From an uncultured Selenomonas sp. (GTDB lineage: Bacteria > Bacillota > Negativicutes > Selenomonadales > Selenomonadaceae): a stretch of 49,602 nucleotides of DNA. How positions within the stretch are numbered: position 1 is the first letter of the stretch; every line of letters begins with the position of its first letter. Location: NCBI GenBank assembly GCA_902766095.1, contig CACXCN010000068.1, positions 1-49,602 of the forward strand, in the 5' to 3' direction. Of this stretch, positions 1 through 9,513 are shown piece by piece. Under the pieces are notes generated by a model that worked only from the letters and a program-made list of their open reading frames with translations, was not told the DNA's origin and ran no database searches. Both the position numbers and the translations under genes were made by a program.

Positions 1-669
1 ACCTGGGACGGCATCATGCGCACGACGAACCTCGTCATCGCGGGCAAGAATGTCGTCATCGCCGGCTATGGCTGGTGCGGCAAGGGCGGCGCTATGCGGG
101 CTCGCGGCCTCGGCGCGAATGTCATCATCACCGAGGTGGATCCGATCAAGGCCATCGAGGCCGTGTTCGATGGCTTCCGCGTCATGCCGATGGATGAGGC
201 GGCGAAGATTGGCGATATCTTCCTGACGCTGACCGGCGATAAGGACATCATCCGCAAACGTCATTTCGAGTCGATGAAGAATGGTGCCGTGCTGGCCAAC
301 TCCGGTCATTTCGATGTCGAGATCAATATCCCGGAGCTCGAGTCGGTCTCGGTATCGCGTCGGCCGGTCCGCAAGAATATCGAGGAGTTCCTCCAGCCGG
401 ATGGACGCAAGCTCTATCTGCTCGGCGAGGGCCGGCTCGTCAATCTGGCCTGCGGCGATGGTCATCCGGCGGAGATTATGGATCTGTCGTTCGGCGTGCA
501 GTTCTTCTCGGCATTGCATCTGCTTCATCATGGCCAGGAATTGAAGCCGGGCGTATACCTGATGCCGGAGGAGATCAATACGCGCATCGCAGAGATCAAG
601 CTGAAATCGCTGGGCGTAGCCATCGATGAGCTCACGCCGGAGCAGAGAGCTTACCTGAACATGGATTGA
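1..669 (+). CDS. ahcY: adenosylhomocysteinase, 3' part (5' end outside window)
   Basis: S-adenosylhomocysteine hydrolase reversibly splits SAH into homocysteine and adenosine in the cytosol, using a tightly bound NAD. The reading frame is open from base 1 ([17 protein letters not shown]), so the ATG at 16 is internal and the true start lies upstream. Visible are the NAD-binding GYGWCGKG motif, the [10 protein letters not shown] segment after the second Rossmann strand, GDKDII, and the C-terminal [20 protein letters not shown] block typical of the family. The C-terminus is complete (YLNMD, stop at 667-669). It precedes mtaD by 65 bases on the same strand, which suggests an operon for SAH and MTA recycling. 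The family assignment is secure. Confidence 0.96.
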   Translation, partial: TWDGIMRTTNLVIAGKNVVIAGYGWCGKGGAMRARGLGANVIITEVDPIKAIEAVFDGFRVMPMDEAAKIGDIFLTLTGDKDIIRKRHFESMKNGAVLANSGHFDVEINIPELESVSVSRRPVRKNIEEFLQPDGRKLYLLGEGRLVNLACGDGHPAEIMDLSFGVQFFSALHLLHHGQELKPGVYLMPEEINTRIAEIKLKSLGVAIDELTPEQRAYLNMD

Positions 670-734
670 GACATACCGCAAATGGGGAAAGGCGGACAGT
701 CAATCATATATTTCAACTACAGCAGGAGGAGAAT

Positions 735-2012
735 ATGAAAACTCTTATCAAGAATGTCAATGCCTTGTTACCGGACGGTACGACCCCACAGACGAATATT
801 TGTATAGACTGCGATAAGATCGTGGCAATCGGCGAGGTGCCGGAGCATTTCCATCCGAGCCACATCATAGATGGCACGGACCATCTGGCCATACCGGGGC
901 TGGTCAATGCCCATACGCATGCTTCGATGACGCTGTTCCGCAGCTATGCCGATGATATGATGCTGCAGGAATGGCTCGAGGACAAGCTCTGGCCGCGCGA
1001 GGCTCTGATGACGAAGGGTGATATCTACTGGGGCGCTATGCTCGCTATGGTCGAGTTCATCAAGACTGGCACGACGTCGTTCCTGGATATGTATGGTCCC
1101 TATATGGAGCTTGTGGCCGAGGCTACGATGGATGCCGGTCTGCGTGGTGTGCTGTCGCGCGGCATGATCGGGCTGGCGCCGGATGCTGACGCAAAGCTCG
1201 AGGAGAATATCGAGCTGTACAAGAATTTCCATGGGGCTGATAATGGCCGGATCACGGTCATGTTCGCACCGCATGCTCCCTACACATGCCCGCCGGACTA
1301 CCTGCGCAAAGTAGCCGAGACGGCGAAATCGTTCGGCGCCGGCATCCATATCCACATGCATGAGACGCAGCGCGAGGTCGATGACTACATCAAGCAGTAT
1401 GGCAAGCGCAGCTTCAAGGCTGTAGAAGAGACGGGGATATTCGATAATCCGACGGTGGCTGCTCACTGCGTCCACCTCGATGAAGAGGATATCGCCATCA
1501 TAAAGAAACATCACATAAGTGTCGCCCATAATCCGGGCAGCAACCTGAAGCTGGCCAGCGGCATCGCTCCGGTGCCGCGTCTGCTCGCGGAGGGCGTGAA
1601 TGTCGCTCTCGGTACTGACGGTGCAGCCTCGAATAATAATCTGGACATGCTGGAGGAAGTGAACCTCGCTGCCATGATCCATAAGGGCAATACGAACGAC
1701 CCGCTGGCCGTACCGGCGCTGACGGCGATGAAGATGGGCACGGAGAACGGTGCGAAAGCGCTCGGACTCAAAAATGTCGGCCGTCTCGAGAAGGGCTGGA
1801 AGGCAGATATCACGCTGCTGAACATGCAGGGACCGGCCTGGTGCCCACGCCACAATCTGCTCTCGCTGGCGGTGTATTCCGCTCATAGCGAGTCGGTGGA
1901 TACGGTGCTCGTCGATGGTCGCGTACTCATGGAGAAGGGCGAGCTCCGCACGCTCGATGAAGAACGCATATACGCTGAGGCGCGGCGCTGCGCGAAACGT
2001 CTCTGCTACTGA
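735..2012 (+). CDS. mtaD: 5-methylthioadenosine/S-adenosylhomocysteine deaminase
   Basis: Amidohydrolase-superfamily enzyme of 425 residues that deaminates SAH and/or methylthioadenosine to the inosyl compounds. Metal ligands are visible: HTH at residues 60-62 ([11 protein letters not shown]), [17 protein letters not shown], and the catalytic Asp in [13 protein letters not shown] (about residue 295). The [10 protein letters not shown] segment is typical of MtaD/TrzN-like proteins. I chose ATG 735 because AGGAGGAG lies 6-8 bases upstream and the protein then begins MKTLIKNVN as family members do; an upstream in-frame extension to 666 has no ribosome site. It sits between ahcY and ftsK with short gaps. 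Having both SAH hydrolase and SAH deaminase side by side is notable. Related guanine or chlorohydrolase activities are the main alternative. Confidence 0.92.
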   Translation: MKTLIKNVNALLPDGTTPQTNICIDCDKIVAIGEVPEHFHPSHIIDGTDHLAIPGLVNAHTHASMTLFRSYADDMMLQEWLEDKLWPREALMTKGDIYWGAMLAMVEFIKTGTTSFLDMYGPYMELVAEATMDAGLRGVLSRGMIGLAPDADAKLEENIELYKNFHGADNGRITVMFAPHAPYTCPPDYLRKVAETAKSFGAGIHIHMHETQREVDDYIKQYGKRSFKAVEETGIFDNPTVAAHCVHLDEEDIAIIKKHHISVAHNPGSNLKLASGIAPVPRLLAEGVNVALGTDGAASNNNLDMLEEVNLAAMIHKGNTNDPLAVPALTAMKMGTENGAKALGLKNVGRLEKGWKADITLLNMQGPAWCPRHNLLSLAVYSAHSESVDTVLVDGRVLMEKGELRTLDEERIYAEARRCAKRLCY

Positions 2013-2032
2013 TTTTTACCCAAGGTGATAAT

Positions 2033-4561
2033 TTGAACAAGAAAACTACGGCTCGCCGTACGACGAAGCGCAAGAAAAGAACGACCAGGAAGACGGCAGC
2101 CAGGAATGCTGCGCCTGCCGTCAGCGGGCGCAAATACGAGCTCGTGGGGCTGGTGCTGTTCGCGCTGGGACTCATATCGCTGCTGGGCTTGTTCGGGCTG
2201 AGTGTCGGACCTTTCGGCACTTATTTCGCCAAGGTCCTGCACTATATGTTCGGTGTCGGAGCGGTCGTCGTTACCTTGCTCATCATGCTGATCGGCTATC
2301 AATATATGAGCCACCATCACGGACTTCACTATTCCGTGCGTTTCTTCGGCATTGCTGCTCTGTTCATCGTACTGCTGGCCATATGGCATCATTTCGTCAT
2401 CCCGGTCGGGGCCGAGGTGATGCCGGATAGCCTGCCGCGCGGCGGGGGGCTCCTGGGCGGCAGCCTGCTGTTCGGCCTGCGCAAGATTTTCGGTGTCGAT
2501 GGGACGATCATCGTGCTTGGCATCAGCTTCATCGGTTCCATACTGCTCTCTACGAGCTGGTCGCTGGCCCGCGGTCTGAACAAGACGGAGGAAAAGGTGG
2601 CCAAGGGCGCCGATGTCACAGGCTCGGTGCTGACAGCGGCTTATGACAAGATGGCAGAGGCCGGCGAACGGGCCGAGGAGCATGTCGTATCTTCGGTCAA
2701 GGCCCGCGTGAAGCGCCGGGCTGCCTATAATCAGGAGCGGGATGGCTCGGTAGATGATCCTGCAGAAACAGCATCCGCAGAGCCCGCAGATGAGCGGATC
2801 TCCCCGACCGGCTCGGCCGCCGGTGTGGGTGCGGTGGCTGATATCAGCCATGACCGCGTCATGGGGGAGGTGCTGCGGCGGGCAGAGGAAGATGCCGCTG
2901 AGGAGGCTGGAGATGATTTCCAGGCCGATACCGGAGCCGATGCGCCGACACCGCAGTTCACTATAGAGTACAGCCGCGAGCCGGCTGCAACGACGTCTGC
3001 GGCCCCGGCGGCAACGGTCTCGTCCGCGCCCGTCTCGACACCTGCACCAGCCCCGACGGCTGCCGCGGGCGAGGGGGCAGCGGAGCCGGTCCAGCCAGCT
3101 GTGCCGCCCTATGTGTTGCCGCAGGTGACTGAAATACTCGACAAGCATGTCAAGAAGCATGATGATGCGCTGGAAATAGAAATACAGGAGAAGGCCGGGC
3201 ATCTGGCCAAGACGCTGAATGATTTCCGTGTGAAGGCGCATATCATAAATGCCTGTCACGGTCCGGCGGTCACCCGCTATGACCTCGAGCCCGCTCCGGG
3301 CGTGAAGGTCAGCAAGATTACCGGACTGGCTGAGGATATAGCCCTGAGCCTCGCAGCTCCGTCCGTGCGCATCGAGCCGATCCCTGGCAAAGCCGCCATC
3401 GGCATCGAGGTGCCGAATGACAAGCTCGAAGGGGTGCCATTGCGCGATGTGCTCGACAATGACCGCTTCTACAAGGCAAAATCGAAGCTGACCGTCGGTC
3501 TGGGCATGGATATCAGCGGACAGGCGATATTTGCCGATCTGGCGAAGATGCCGCATCTGCTCGTAGCCGGCACGACCGGTTCCGGCAAGTCCGTATGTAT
3601 CAACTCGCTGATAACAAGCATCCTGTTCAAGGCAAAGCCGGATGAGGTGAAGTTCATCCTGATCGACCCGAAGATGGTCGAGCTATCGAATTACAACGGG
3701 ATACCGCATCTGATGGTGCCGGTCGTCACGGAAGCCAAGAAAGCAGCCTCTGTGCTCAACTGGGCCGTTCAGGAGATGGAGAAGCGCTATGCAAAATTCG
3801 CCGAGACCGGTGTTCGCAAAATGGAAAGCTTCAATCATAAGTTCCCGGAGGAAAAGATGCCGTCCATCGTCATCATCATCGATGAGCTGGCCGATCTCAT
3901 GATGGTGGCACCGCATGATGTCGAGGATGCCATCTGCCGTCTGGCGCAGAAAGCCCGTGCAGCCGGCATCCACATGGTGCTGGCGACCCAGCGCCCGTCG
4001 GTCAACGTCATAACCGGCATCATCAAGGCGAACATCCCTTCACGCATTGCTTTCGCTGTAGGTTCGCAGGTAGATTCGCGTACCATACTCGACCATGGCG
4101 GAGCCGAGAAACTGCTGGGCAAGGGCGATATGCTGTTTGCTCCGGTAGGCTCGACGAAGCCGACGCGCGTGCAGGGAGCTTTCGTCAGCGATGATGAGGT
4201 CGAGCGTTTGCTTGACTTCATCCGGGCACAGGGACAGAAGGCGGAGGCCAATGAGGAAATCATAAAATTCACAGAGCAGGCTATGGCAGAATCTGAGGCG
4301 GAGTCCGAGGAAAAAGGCAGTCATCGCAGTCCGGCCCGCGATGAGCTATTGCCAGAGGCAGTAGAGCTCGTCATGTCGACCGGCCAGGCGTCGGCCTCGA
4401 GCCTGCAGCGGCGCTTCCGCGTCGGCTACACGCGGGCGGCCCGGCTCATCGATACGATGGAAGAACTCCAGATCATCGGTCCCAGTGCCGGCGGCAATAA
4501 ACCGCGCGAGATACTGATGAGTTCCGATGAAGCGATGGCGGCTTTAGGGACTCAGAACTGA
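2033..4561 (+). CDS. ftsK: DNA translocase FtsK/SpoIIIE
   Basis: Septum-anchored double-stranded DNA pump of 842 residues that clears chromosome ends during division. The start is TTG 2033, four bases after an AAGGTGAT ribosome site; a Lys/Arg-rich cytosolic tip (residues 1-35) comes first. Four hydrophobic segments lie at about 37-190, then an Ala/Pro/Glu-rich linker to about 360, then the RecA-like motor with Walker A GTTGSGKS (513-520) and Walker [11 protein letters not shown] (about 610). The C-terminal winged-helix gamma domain ([15 protein letters not shown] to the end) is the part that reads polar DNA signals. The gene starts 20 bases after mtaD and ends just before a clear terminator. 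Length and domain order are normal. Confidence 0.96.
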   Translation: MNKKTTARRTTKRKKRTTRKTAARNAAPAVSGRKYELVGLVLFALGLISLLGLFGLSVGPFGTYFAKVLHYMFGVGAVVVTLLIMLIGYQYMSHHHGLHYSVRFFGIAALFIVLLAIWHHFVIPVGAEVMPDSLPRGGGLLGGSLLFGLRKIFGVDGTIIVLGISFIGSILLSTSWSLARGLNKTEEKVAKGADVTGSVLTAAYDKMAEAGERAEEHVVSSVKARVKRRAAYNQERDGSVDDPAETASAEPADERISPTGSAAGVGAVADISHDRVMGEVLRRAEEDAAEEAGDDFQADTGADAPTPQFTIEYSREPAATTSAAPAATVSSAPVSTPAPAPTAAAGEGAAEPVQPAVPPYVLPQVTEILDKHVKKHDDALEIEIQEKAGHLAKTLNDFRVKAHIINACHGPAVTRYDLEPAPGVKVSKITGLAEDIALSLAAPSVRIEPIPGKAAIGIEVPNDKLEGVPLRDVLDNDRFYKAKSKLTVGLGMDISGQAIFADLAKMPHLLVAGTTGSGKSVCINSLITSILFKAKPDEVKFILIDPKMVELSNYNGIPHLMVPVVTEAKKAASVLNWAVQEMEKRYAKFAETGVRKMESFNHKFPEEKMPSIVIIIDELADLMMVAPHDVEDAICRLAQKARAAGIHMVLATQRPSVNVITGIIKANIPSRIAFAVGSQVDSRTILDHGGAEKLLGKGDMLFAPVGSTKPTRVQGAFVSDDEVERLLDFIRAQGQKAEANEEIIKFTEQAMAESEAESEEKGSHRSPARDELLPEAVELVMSTGQASASSLQRRFRVGYTRAARLIDTMEELQIIGPSAGGNKPREILMSSDEAMAALGTQN

Positions 4562-4567
4562 TATTGT

Positions 4568-4608
4568 AAAAAAACCGCTCATGACACTGGTACATGGGCG
4601 GCTTTTTT
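4568..4608 (+). terminator. Rho-independent terminator after ftsK
   Basis: CCGCTCATG (4575-4583) pairs with CATGGGCGG (4593-4601) through a nine-base stem with one G:U pair, followed by C and six T; an A-run precedes the stem, so it could also work on the minus strand. It closes the ahcY-mtaD-ftsK unit. Confidence 0.85.
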
Positions 4609-4610
4609 GC

Positions 4611-4616
4611 TATAAT
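4611..4616 (+). promoter_or_regulatory. possible -10 box for alaS
   Basis: A perfect TATAAT lies 70 bases before the alaS start and directly after the ftsK terminator. I cannot point to a good -35 at 17-base spacing, so this is only a candidate. The 120-base leader is too short and lacks the landmarks of a T-box. Confidence 0.4.
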
Positions 4617-4680
4617 GAAATTTGTACTGCATAACGAATTAGTACCATAAAATATTACCTGATTTGGGGGTAGATTTATT

Positions 4681-7317
4681 TTGAAGTATATGTCTGGCAA
4701 TGAACTGCGTGAAGCTTATCTGAAGTTCTTCGCCGAGAAAAAAGGCCATCTGCGGCTGCCGAGTTTCTCGCTGATCCCGCAGGATGATCCGACGCTGCTG
4801 CTCATCGGTGCTGGTATGGCGCCGCTGAAGCCGTTCTTCACTGGCAAGATGAAGCCGCCTCGCACGCGTGTGACGACGAGCCAGCGTTGCGTCCGCACCG
4901 GTGATATCGAGAACGTCGGCCGTACGGCCCGTCATCAGACGTATTTCGAGATGCTGGGCAATTTCTCTTTCGGTGACTACTTCAAGGGTGAGGCTATCCC
5001 CTGGGCTTGGGAGTTCCTGACCGAGGTCGTCGAGCTGCCGAAGGACAAGCTCTGGGTCACGGTCTATCCCGATGACGACGAGGCAATCAACATTTGGAAG
5101 AGCCAGCCGGGCTTCCCGCAGGACCACATCGTGAAGATGGAGGACAATTTCTGGGAGATCGGCCCTGGTCCCTGTGGCCCTGACTCTGAGATATACATCG
5201 ATCTCGGCGAGGAGCGCGGCTGCGGCCAGCCAACTTGCGGCGTAGGCTGTGACTGCGATCGCTATCTCGAGATATGGAACCTCGTGTTCACGCAGTATGA
5301 CCGTACCGAGGACGGCCAGTACAAGCCGCTCGCCCATAAGAACATCGATACCGGCTGCGGCCTCGAGCGTCTGGCCTCGGTCGTGCAGAACAAGCGCACG
5401 AATTTCGAGACGGATCTGCTCTATCCGATCATCGAGTATGCTTCGAAGATATCTGGTATCGAGTATGGCAGCGATCCGGAAAAGGATGTCTCGCTCAAGG
5501 TCATCGCTGATCATGCCCGCTCCATGGCCATCATGATCATGGATGGCATCCTGCCGTCGAACGAGGGTCGCGGCTATGTGCTGCGCCGTATCCTGCGCCG
5601 CGCTGTGCGCCATGGCCGTATGCTGGGCATCAAAGACAAGTTCCTGGCCGGTGCGATTGACTCGGTCGTGGAGATATATCGCGAGGCAAGCGATTTCGGC
5701 GAGCTCATCAACAAGGCGGACTACATAAAGAAAGTCGTCTCCCTTGAGGAGGATCGCTTCGCTGCTACGCTGAATCAGGGCACGGAGCTGCTCGACGAGG
5801 AGATAAAGAAGCTCAAGGCTGCCGGTAAGAAAGAGCTGGCTGGCGATGTCGGCTTCCGTCTTTACGATACGTTTGGCTTCCCGTGGGAGCTCACGGACGA
5901 GATACTGTCTGAGGCTGGTCTGAGCCTGGACAAAGACGGATTCGACAAGGCCATGGAGGAGCAGCGCAACCGTGCCCGCAGTGCCCGGGCCGAGAATCAG
6001 CGCGTGGCAGTGCCTGACCTGTCGGGCATCGATACGACGAAGCTCAAGGTGAACCCTGAGGCGAAGACTGCCGAAGTCGTGGCTATATGGAAAGATGGCC
6101 AGCTCGTCGACGAGCTCGATGATGGTGAAGAGGCTGGCATCATACTGACGGAGACGCCGTTCTATGCAGAGGGCGGCGGCCAGGTCGGTGATGAGGGCAC
6201 GATGACGACCTCGTTCGGCCATATAAAGGTCGGCAATGCCAAGAAGCTGCCGGATGGCACGGTATACCACATATCGTACGTCGAGGAGGGCATGCTCCGC
6301 AAAGGCGATACGGTCGAGATAAAGGTAGATCCGGTAGCTCATCTGGCTTCGGCCCGTAATCATACGGCGACCCATCTGCTGCAGGCAGCTTTGAAGCAGG
6401 TTGTCGGTGATCAGGTCAATCAGGCGGGCTCGTCCGTCACACCGGAGCGTCTGCGCTTCGACTTCACGAATTTCGAGCCGGTGACGGCCCAGCAGCTCGC
6501 TGATGTCGAAGAGCTCGTCAATAAAGAAATCCTCAAGGCCAAGGACGTCGAAATCACCCATATGCCGCTCGAGGAAGCGAAAAAGCTCGGCGCCATGGCT
6601 CTGTTCAGTGAGAAATACGGCGATGTGGTCCGCGTCGTGACGGTGCCGGGCTTCAGCCGTGAGCTCTGCGCTGGCTCCCATGTTGCCAATATCGGCGAGA
6701 TCGGCATGTTCAAGATCGTCAGCGAGTCGGGGGTAGCCTCGGGCGTGCGCCGCATCGAGGCAGTGACTGGTCAGGCAGCCATCGACTATGTCAATGAGCG
6801 TCTGGCCTGGCTCCAGGAGTCGGCAGCCAAGCTGAAAGCTACACCGGCCGAGGTACCGGCACATATCGATACTCTTCTGCGTGAGAACAAGGAGCAGTCC
6901 GCCAAACTGGCCGAGGTGGCTGAGATGCAGGCCAAGGCTGATGCCAGCAAGCTGCTCATGGCAGCGAAGCAGGTGGGCAATGTCCACATCGTAAGCGGCA
7001 AGGCGAATGTGAGCGATATGAACGAGCTGCGTGAAATCGCTGATATGACCATAGACAAGATGACGGCAGACGGCCCGGCTCTCGCCATCATCGCCTGTGT
7101 TGCTGACGGCAAAGTCAATCTCGTCGCCAAGGCCAACAAGGCGGCTGTGGCTGAGGGCATACACGCCGGCAAGATCATCAAAGAGGCAGCCAAGATCGTC
7201 GGTGGCGGCGGTGGCGGCCGTCCGGACATGGCACAGGCTGGCGGCAAGAATCCGGAAGCCTTACCGCAGGCTTTCGATAAGGCCTTCGAGGTAATAAACA
7301 GCCAGCTGGGTGCATAA
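4681..7317 (+). CDS. alaS: alanine--tRNA ligase
   Basis: Class II synthetase of 878 residues that charges tRNA-Ala and edits Ser/Gly mischarges. The N-terminal catalytic core is complete (RTRVTTSQRCVRTGDIENVG, NFSFGDYFKGEAI). Editing-site ligands are H561, H565 (NHTATH) and C663, H667 (CAGSH), the same spacing as in E. coli AlaRS. The C-Ala domain carries a six-glycine stretch at about 841-846 before RPDMAQAGG. The start is TTG 4681, ten bases after GGGGG (4666-4670); the ATG at 4690 is 19 bases away and less likely. It is transcribed alone between the ftsK terminator and a hairpin at 7341. A very long open frame on the opposite strand is a codon-bias shadow. Confidence 0.97.
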   Translation: MKYMSGNELREAYLKFFAEKKGHLRLPSFSLIPQDDPTLLLIGAGMAPLKPFFTGKMKPPRTRVTTSQRCVRTGDIENVGRTARHQTYFEMLGNFSFGDYFKGEAIPWAWEFLTEVVELPKDKLWVTVYPDDDEAINIWKSQPGFPQDHIVKMEDNFWEIGPGPCGPDSEIYIDLGEERGCGQPTCGVGCDCDRYLEIWNLVFTQYDRTEDGQYKPLAHKNIDTGCGLERLASVVQNKRTNFETDLLYPIIEYASKISGIEYGSDPEKDVSLKVIADHARSMAIMIMDGILPSNEGRGYVLRRILRRAVRHGRMLGIKDKFLAGAIDSVVEIYREASDFGELINKADYIKKVVSLEEDRFAATLNQGTELLDEEIKKLKAAGKKELAGDVGFRLYDTFGFPWELTDEILSEAGLSLDKDGFDKAMEEQRNRARSARAENQRVAVPDLSGIDTTKLKVNPEAKTAEVVAIWKDGQLVDELDDGEEAGIILTETPFYAEGGGQVGDEGTMTTSFGHIKVGNAKKLPDGTVYHISYVEEGMLRKGDTVEIKVDPVAHLASARNHTATHLLQAALKQVVGDQVNQAGSSVTPERLRFDFTNFEPVTAQQLADVEELVNKEILKAKDVEITHMPLEEAKKLGAMALFSEKYGDVVRVVTVPGFSRELCAGSHVANIGEIGMFKIVSESGVASGVRRIEAVTGQAAIDYVNERLAWLQESAAKLKATPAEVPAHIDTLLRENKEQSAKLAEVAEMQAKADASKLLMAAKQVGNVHIVSGKANVSDMNELREIADMTIDKMTADGPALAIIACVADGKVNLVAKANKAAVAEGIHAGKIIKEAAKIVGGGGGGRPDMAQAGGKNPEALPQAFDKAFEVINSQLGA

Positions 7318-7340
7318 ATCCCATAGCATAAGCTAACAAA

Positions 7341-7374
7341 GGACTGTCGTACTGCTTGCGGGCAGACGATGGTC
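7341..7374 (+). terminator. hairpin after alaS, possible weak terminator
   Basis: GGACTGTCGT (7341-7350) pairs with ACGATGGTCC (7365-7374) over ten bases with two G:U pairs, and CTGC/GCAG extends the stem inside. The tail is only moderately T-rich (TGTTGTCTCT), so termination is plausible but not sure. Confidence 0.5.
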
Positions 7375-7429
7375 CTGTTGTCTCTATGACGATAGCATAA
7401 CCGTTTGATTCGGATAGGTGGGAATGATT

Positions 7430-8668
7430 TTGGCAGAAGAACAGGAAAAGAAGCCAGTGCCTGAGCCGGATGCAGCGCAGCCGGACGCGGCAGGGAAACC
7501 AGTGACAGCCGGTGAGGAAGATATCACGAACCGTGTGAGCTACTTCCTGAAATATGGTCTGATCGGCCTCGTGATCATCGCTGTAGTGGCGGCCGGCGGC
7601 ATATATTTCTGGCAGAGCAGGCACAGCTATATGAGCATATATGATGCTCAGGTATCAAGCTCGCTCGTCGGTGCAAAGGTCCAGGCCGATGGCACAATCA
7701 CGGAGATGATGGTGGGTGATGGTGATCACGTCGAGGCCGGTGATGTCATCGCGCATGTTCAGGTAAAGGTCACAGATGAGCAGATCGACCAGCTCCAGCA
7801 GACGGTGGAGCTGTCGCAGAAGAATCTCGAGCAGCTGCAGAAAGGCATAACCGTACAGACGCCATCAGCTGCTGCAGCTCCGAGCTACAGCAGCGGGGCA
7901 TCGAGCCAGGCCGCTCAGGAGCATCTGGCGCAGGCTCAGTCGCGGCTGAACCGCATGAACGAGCTCTATCAGATGGGGGCAGTCAGCGCGATGAAGCGAG
8001 ATGAAGCCGCTGCTGATGTGGCCGCAGCCCAGGCCGAGGTCTCAGCCAGCAGCGCCCCGGCTGCCAGCCCGGCTCCGAGTCTGCACACGACGACGCAGCC
8101 GGCTGACCCAAAGGTCCTGGCCCAGGCGGAAGCCCAGCTGAAACAGGCCAAGGCAGCCCTCGAGAATGCCAAACAGGCGTCACAGGCTACCGAGATCGTC
8201 GCACCGGTAGCTGGCACCGTCTACTATACCGATGTCCGTGAGGGAACCGATGTGAAGGCTGGTCAGATTATAGTGAATATCGGTGATGCCGGCAATGTCT
8301 GGGTGGAAGCGAAGCTCGATGAAGAGCAGGCTCAGAAGATACGTCTGGGGCAGTTCGCGGAATACACGGTCGATGGGCATAAGCTCAATGGCAGCGTGCA
8401 GGATATCATAGCGCCGGACGATAACGGACAGGGGACGTTATCGCAAAGCGACGGCAGCCAGGCCTCCGGGGCAGCTTCAGAGAATGATAGCAGCACCAGC
8501 AGTGACAACAACAGCCAGCCGGCGACATCCGCCACTGGTACCGATGGTGGAGCCCCTGAGCCCCGCAGCGATGGCAAGACCATCGTGCGGATATCGATAC
8601 CAGGTGATCTATCTTTCGACATAAAACCCGGCATGAAGGCCGAAGTGCGGTTCGATACGAAGAACTAA
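7430..8668 (+). CDS. HlyD/EmrA-type membrane fusion protein
   Basis: Periplasmic adaptor of about 412 residues of the kind that links an inner-membrane pump to an outer-membrane channel. One membrane span follows a short acidic N-terminus (FLKYGLIGLVIIAVVAAGGIYFW). Then come half a lipoyl domain (DGTITEMMVGDGDHVEAGDVIAHV), a Gln/Ala-rich coiled coil with an inserted Ser/Ala/Pro stretch, the second lipoyl half (TEIVAPVAGTVYYTDVREGTDVKAGQ) and a beta-barrel domain. The barrel is interrupted near the C-terminus by about 50 residues rich in Ser, Asn, Gly and Asp. I chose TTG 7430, eight bases after AGGTGG; GTG 7418 and ATG 7424 overlap or crowd that site. No transporter or TolC-like gene is next to it, so its partner is unknown. 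Confidence 0.85.
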   Translation: MAEEQEKKPVPEPDAAQPDAAGKPVTAGEEDITNRVSYFLKYGLIGLVIIAVVAAGGIYFWQSRHSYMSIYDAQVSSSLVGAKVQADGTITEMMVGDGDHVEAGDVIAHVQVKVTDEQIDQLQQTVELSQKNLEQLQKGITVQTPSAAAAPSYSSGASSQAAQEHLAQAQSRLNRMNELYQMGAVSAMKRDEAAADVAAAQAEVSASSAPAASPAPSLHTTTQPADPKVLAQAEAQLKQAKAALENAKQASQATEIVAPVAGTVYYTDVREGTDVKAGQIIVNIGDAGNVWVEAKLDEEQAQKIRLGQFAEYTVDGHKLNGSVQDIIAPDDNGQGTLSQSDGSQASGAASENDSSTSSDNNSQPATSATGTDGGAPEPRSDGKTIVRISIPGDLSFDIKPGMKAEVRFDTKN

Positions 8669-8698
8669 GCAGCGGCTGACAGCCGGAGATTGGACGGG

Positions 8699-8731
8699 AA
8701 GCGACTCATCAGTACGATGGGCCGCTTTTCT
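8699..8731 (+). terminator. terminator after the HlyD-type gene
   Basis: AAGCGACTCAT (8699-8709) pairs with ATGGGCCGCTT (about 8717-8727) with one G:U and one mismatch, followed by TTTTC. It separates the adaptor gene from the nfeD operon. Confidence 0.7.
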
Positions 8732-8774
8732 GGTACAGGAAACGAGGTATATTTTCTCTATACATATTATATGG

Positions 8775-8780
8775 TATAAT
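8775..8780 (+). promoter_or_regulatory. possible -10 box for the nfeD-floA operon
   Basis: A perfect TATAAT lies 38 bases before the chosen nfeD start. The -35 region is T-rich without a clear TTGACA-like hexamer. Confidence 0.4.
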
Positions 8781-8818
8781 ATTTTTAGTAGCGTAGATTG
8801 CCTGAAGAGGTGATATTT

Positions 8819-9454
8819 ATGGATTTCGTAGGTATGCCTTTGCTGCAGATGCTGATGCTGGCGATCATGTTCCTCGCCATATTCGTGGAGATAAAGACGG
8901 GCGGCATGGGAGCCGGAGTATTGCTGGGCATCGTGGCAGCCGGTGTTTTCTGGGGCAGCCAGTATGTCAAGGGGCTCGTGAGCCTGTATCAGGTCGCCAT
9001 ATTCTTGGGCGGCATCCTGTGCATCATCGTCGAGATGCTGATGCCGACGGTCGGGCTGCTGGCCGGTATCGGCATAGCGGCCATGCTGTACAGCGTGGTG
9101 CTGGCCATGGGCGGCGACATCAATGCGGTGTATGCGTTGGGCATCTCGTTCCTGGCGGCTATCGCTATATTCGCGCTCATCGTCAAGAAACTGCCATCGA
9201 GCCGACTGTGGAACAAGGTCGTGCTCAAGGACCAATCGACCTCGCAGCGCGGCTATGTGAGTGCCAAAACGCAGTCAGAGCTCGTAGGCAAGAAAGGCAA
9301 GGTACTGACCGAATTGCGCCCGGCCGGCACCGTGCTTATAGATGGTGCCCCCGTCGATGTAGTATCAGAGGGGGCTTTCATAGCCAAAGGCAGGCAGGTG
9401 CAGGTCGTAGAGGTCCATGGCAGCCGGGTGGTCGTACGCGAGCTGCCGCAGTGA
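8819..9454 (+). CDS. nfeD: NfeD family membrane protein (short type)
   Basis: Membrane protein of 211 residues. The N-terminal two thirds are hydrophobic helices (about four to five spans; for example [18 protein letters not shown] and [18 protein letters not shown]). The C-terminal 65 residues form the NfeD OB-fold domain ([22 protein letters not shown] ... [13 protein letters not shown]). There is no N-terminal ClpP-like protease, so this is the short form. Family knowledge: NfeD proteins are encoded beside SPFH/flotillin genes and help organise membrane microdomains. The start is ATG 8819, with GAAGAGGTGA 6-8 bases upstream; a TTG at 8798 in frame has no such site. It lies 59 bases before floA and is surely co-transcribed with it. 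Confidence 0.88.
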   Translation: MDFVGMPLLQMLMLAIMFLAIFVEIKTGGMGAGVLLGIVAAGVFWGSQYVKGLVSLYQVAIFLGGILCIIVEMLMPTVGLLAGIGIAAMLYSVVLAMGGDINAVYALGISFLAAIAIFALIVKKLPSSRLWNKVVLKDQSTSQRGYVSAKTQSELVGKKGKVLTELRPAGTVLIDGAPVDVVSEGAFIAKGRQVQVVEVHGSRVVVRELPQ

Positions 9455-9513
9455 GTACTCCGTTGTCAGTTGTATCCGTCGGATTCATTATCATATATTT
9501 AGGAGGATTTTTC

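Noticed and set aside
768-3556. Long minus-strand frames opposite mtaD (768-1886) and ftsK (2006-3556)
   Set aside because: Same codon-bias shadow effect; composition is Arg/His-rich without domains.
4562-4680. T-box leader before alaS
   Set aside because: Only about 70 bases remain after the ftsK terminator, and no TGGNACC-type T-box sequence or antiterminator is seen.
4639-7164. 841-codon open frame on the minus strand opposite alaS
   Set aside because: It mirrors alaS in a GC-rich, codon-biased gene, has no family resemblance and no ribosome site, and would overlap an essential gene completely.
9019-9513. In-frame upstream extension of floA
   Set aside because: It overlaps nfeD in another frame, is Arg/Gly-rich nonsense, and the AGGAGG-ATG at 9514 gives the family N-terminus.
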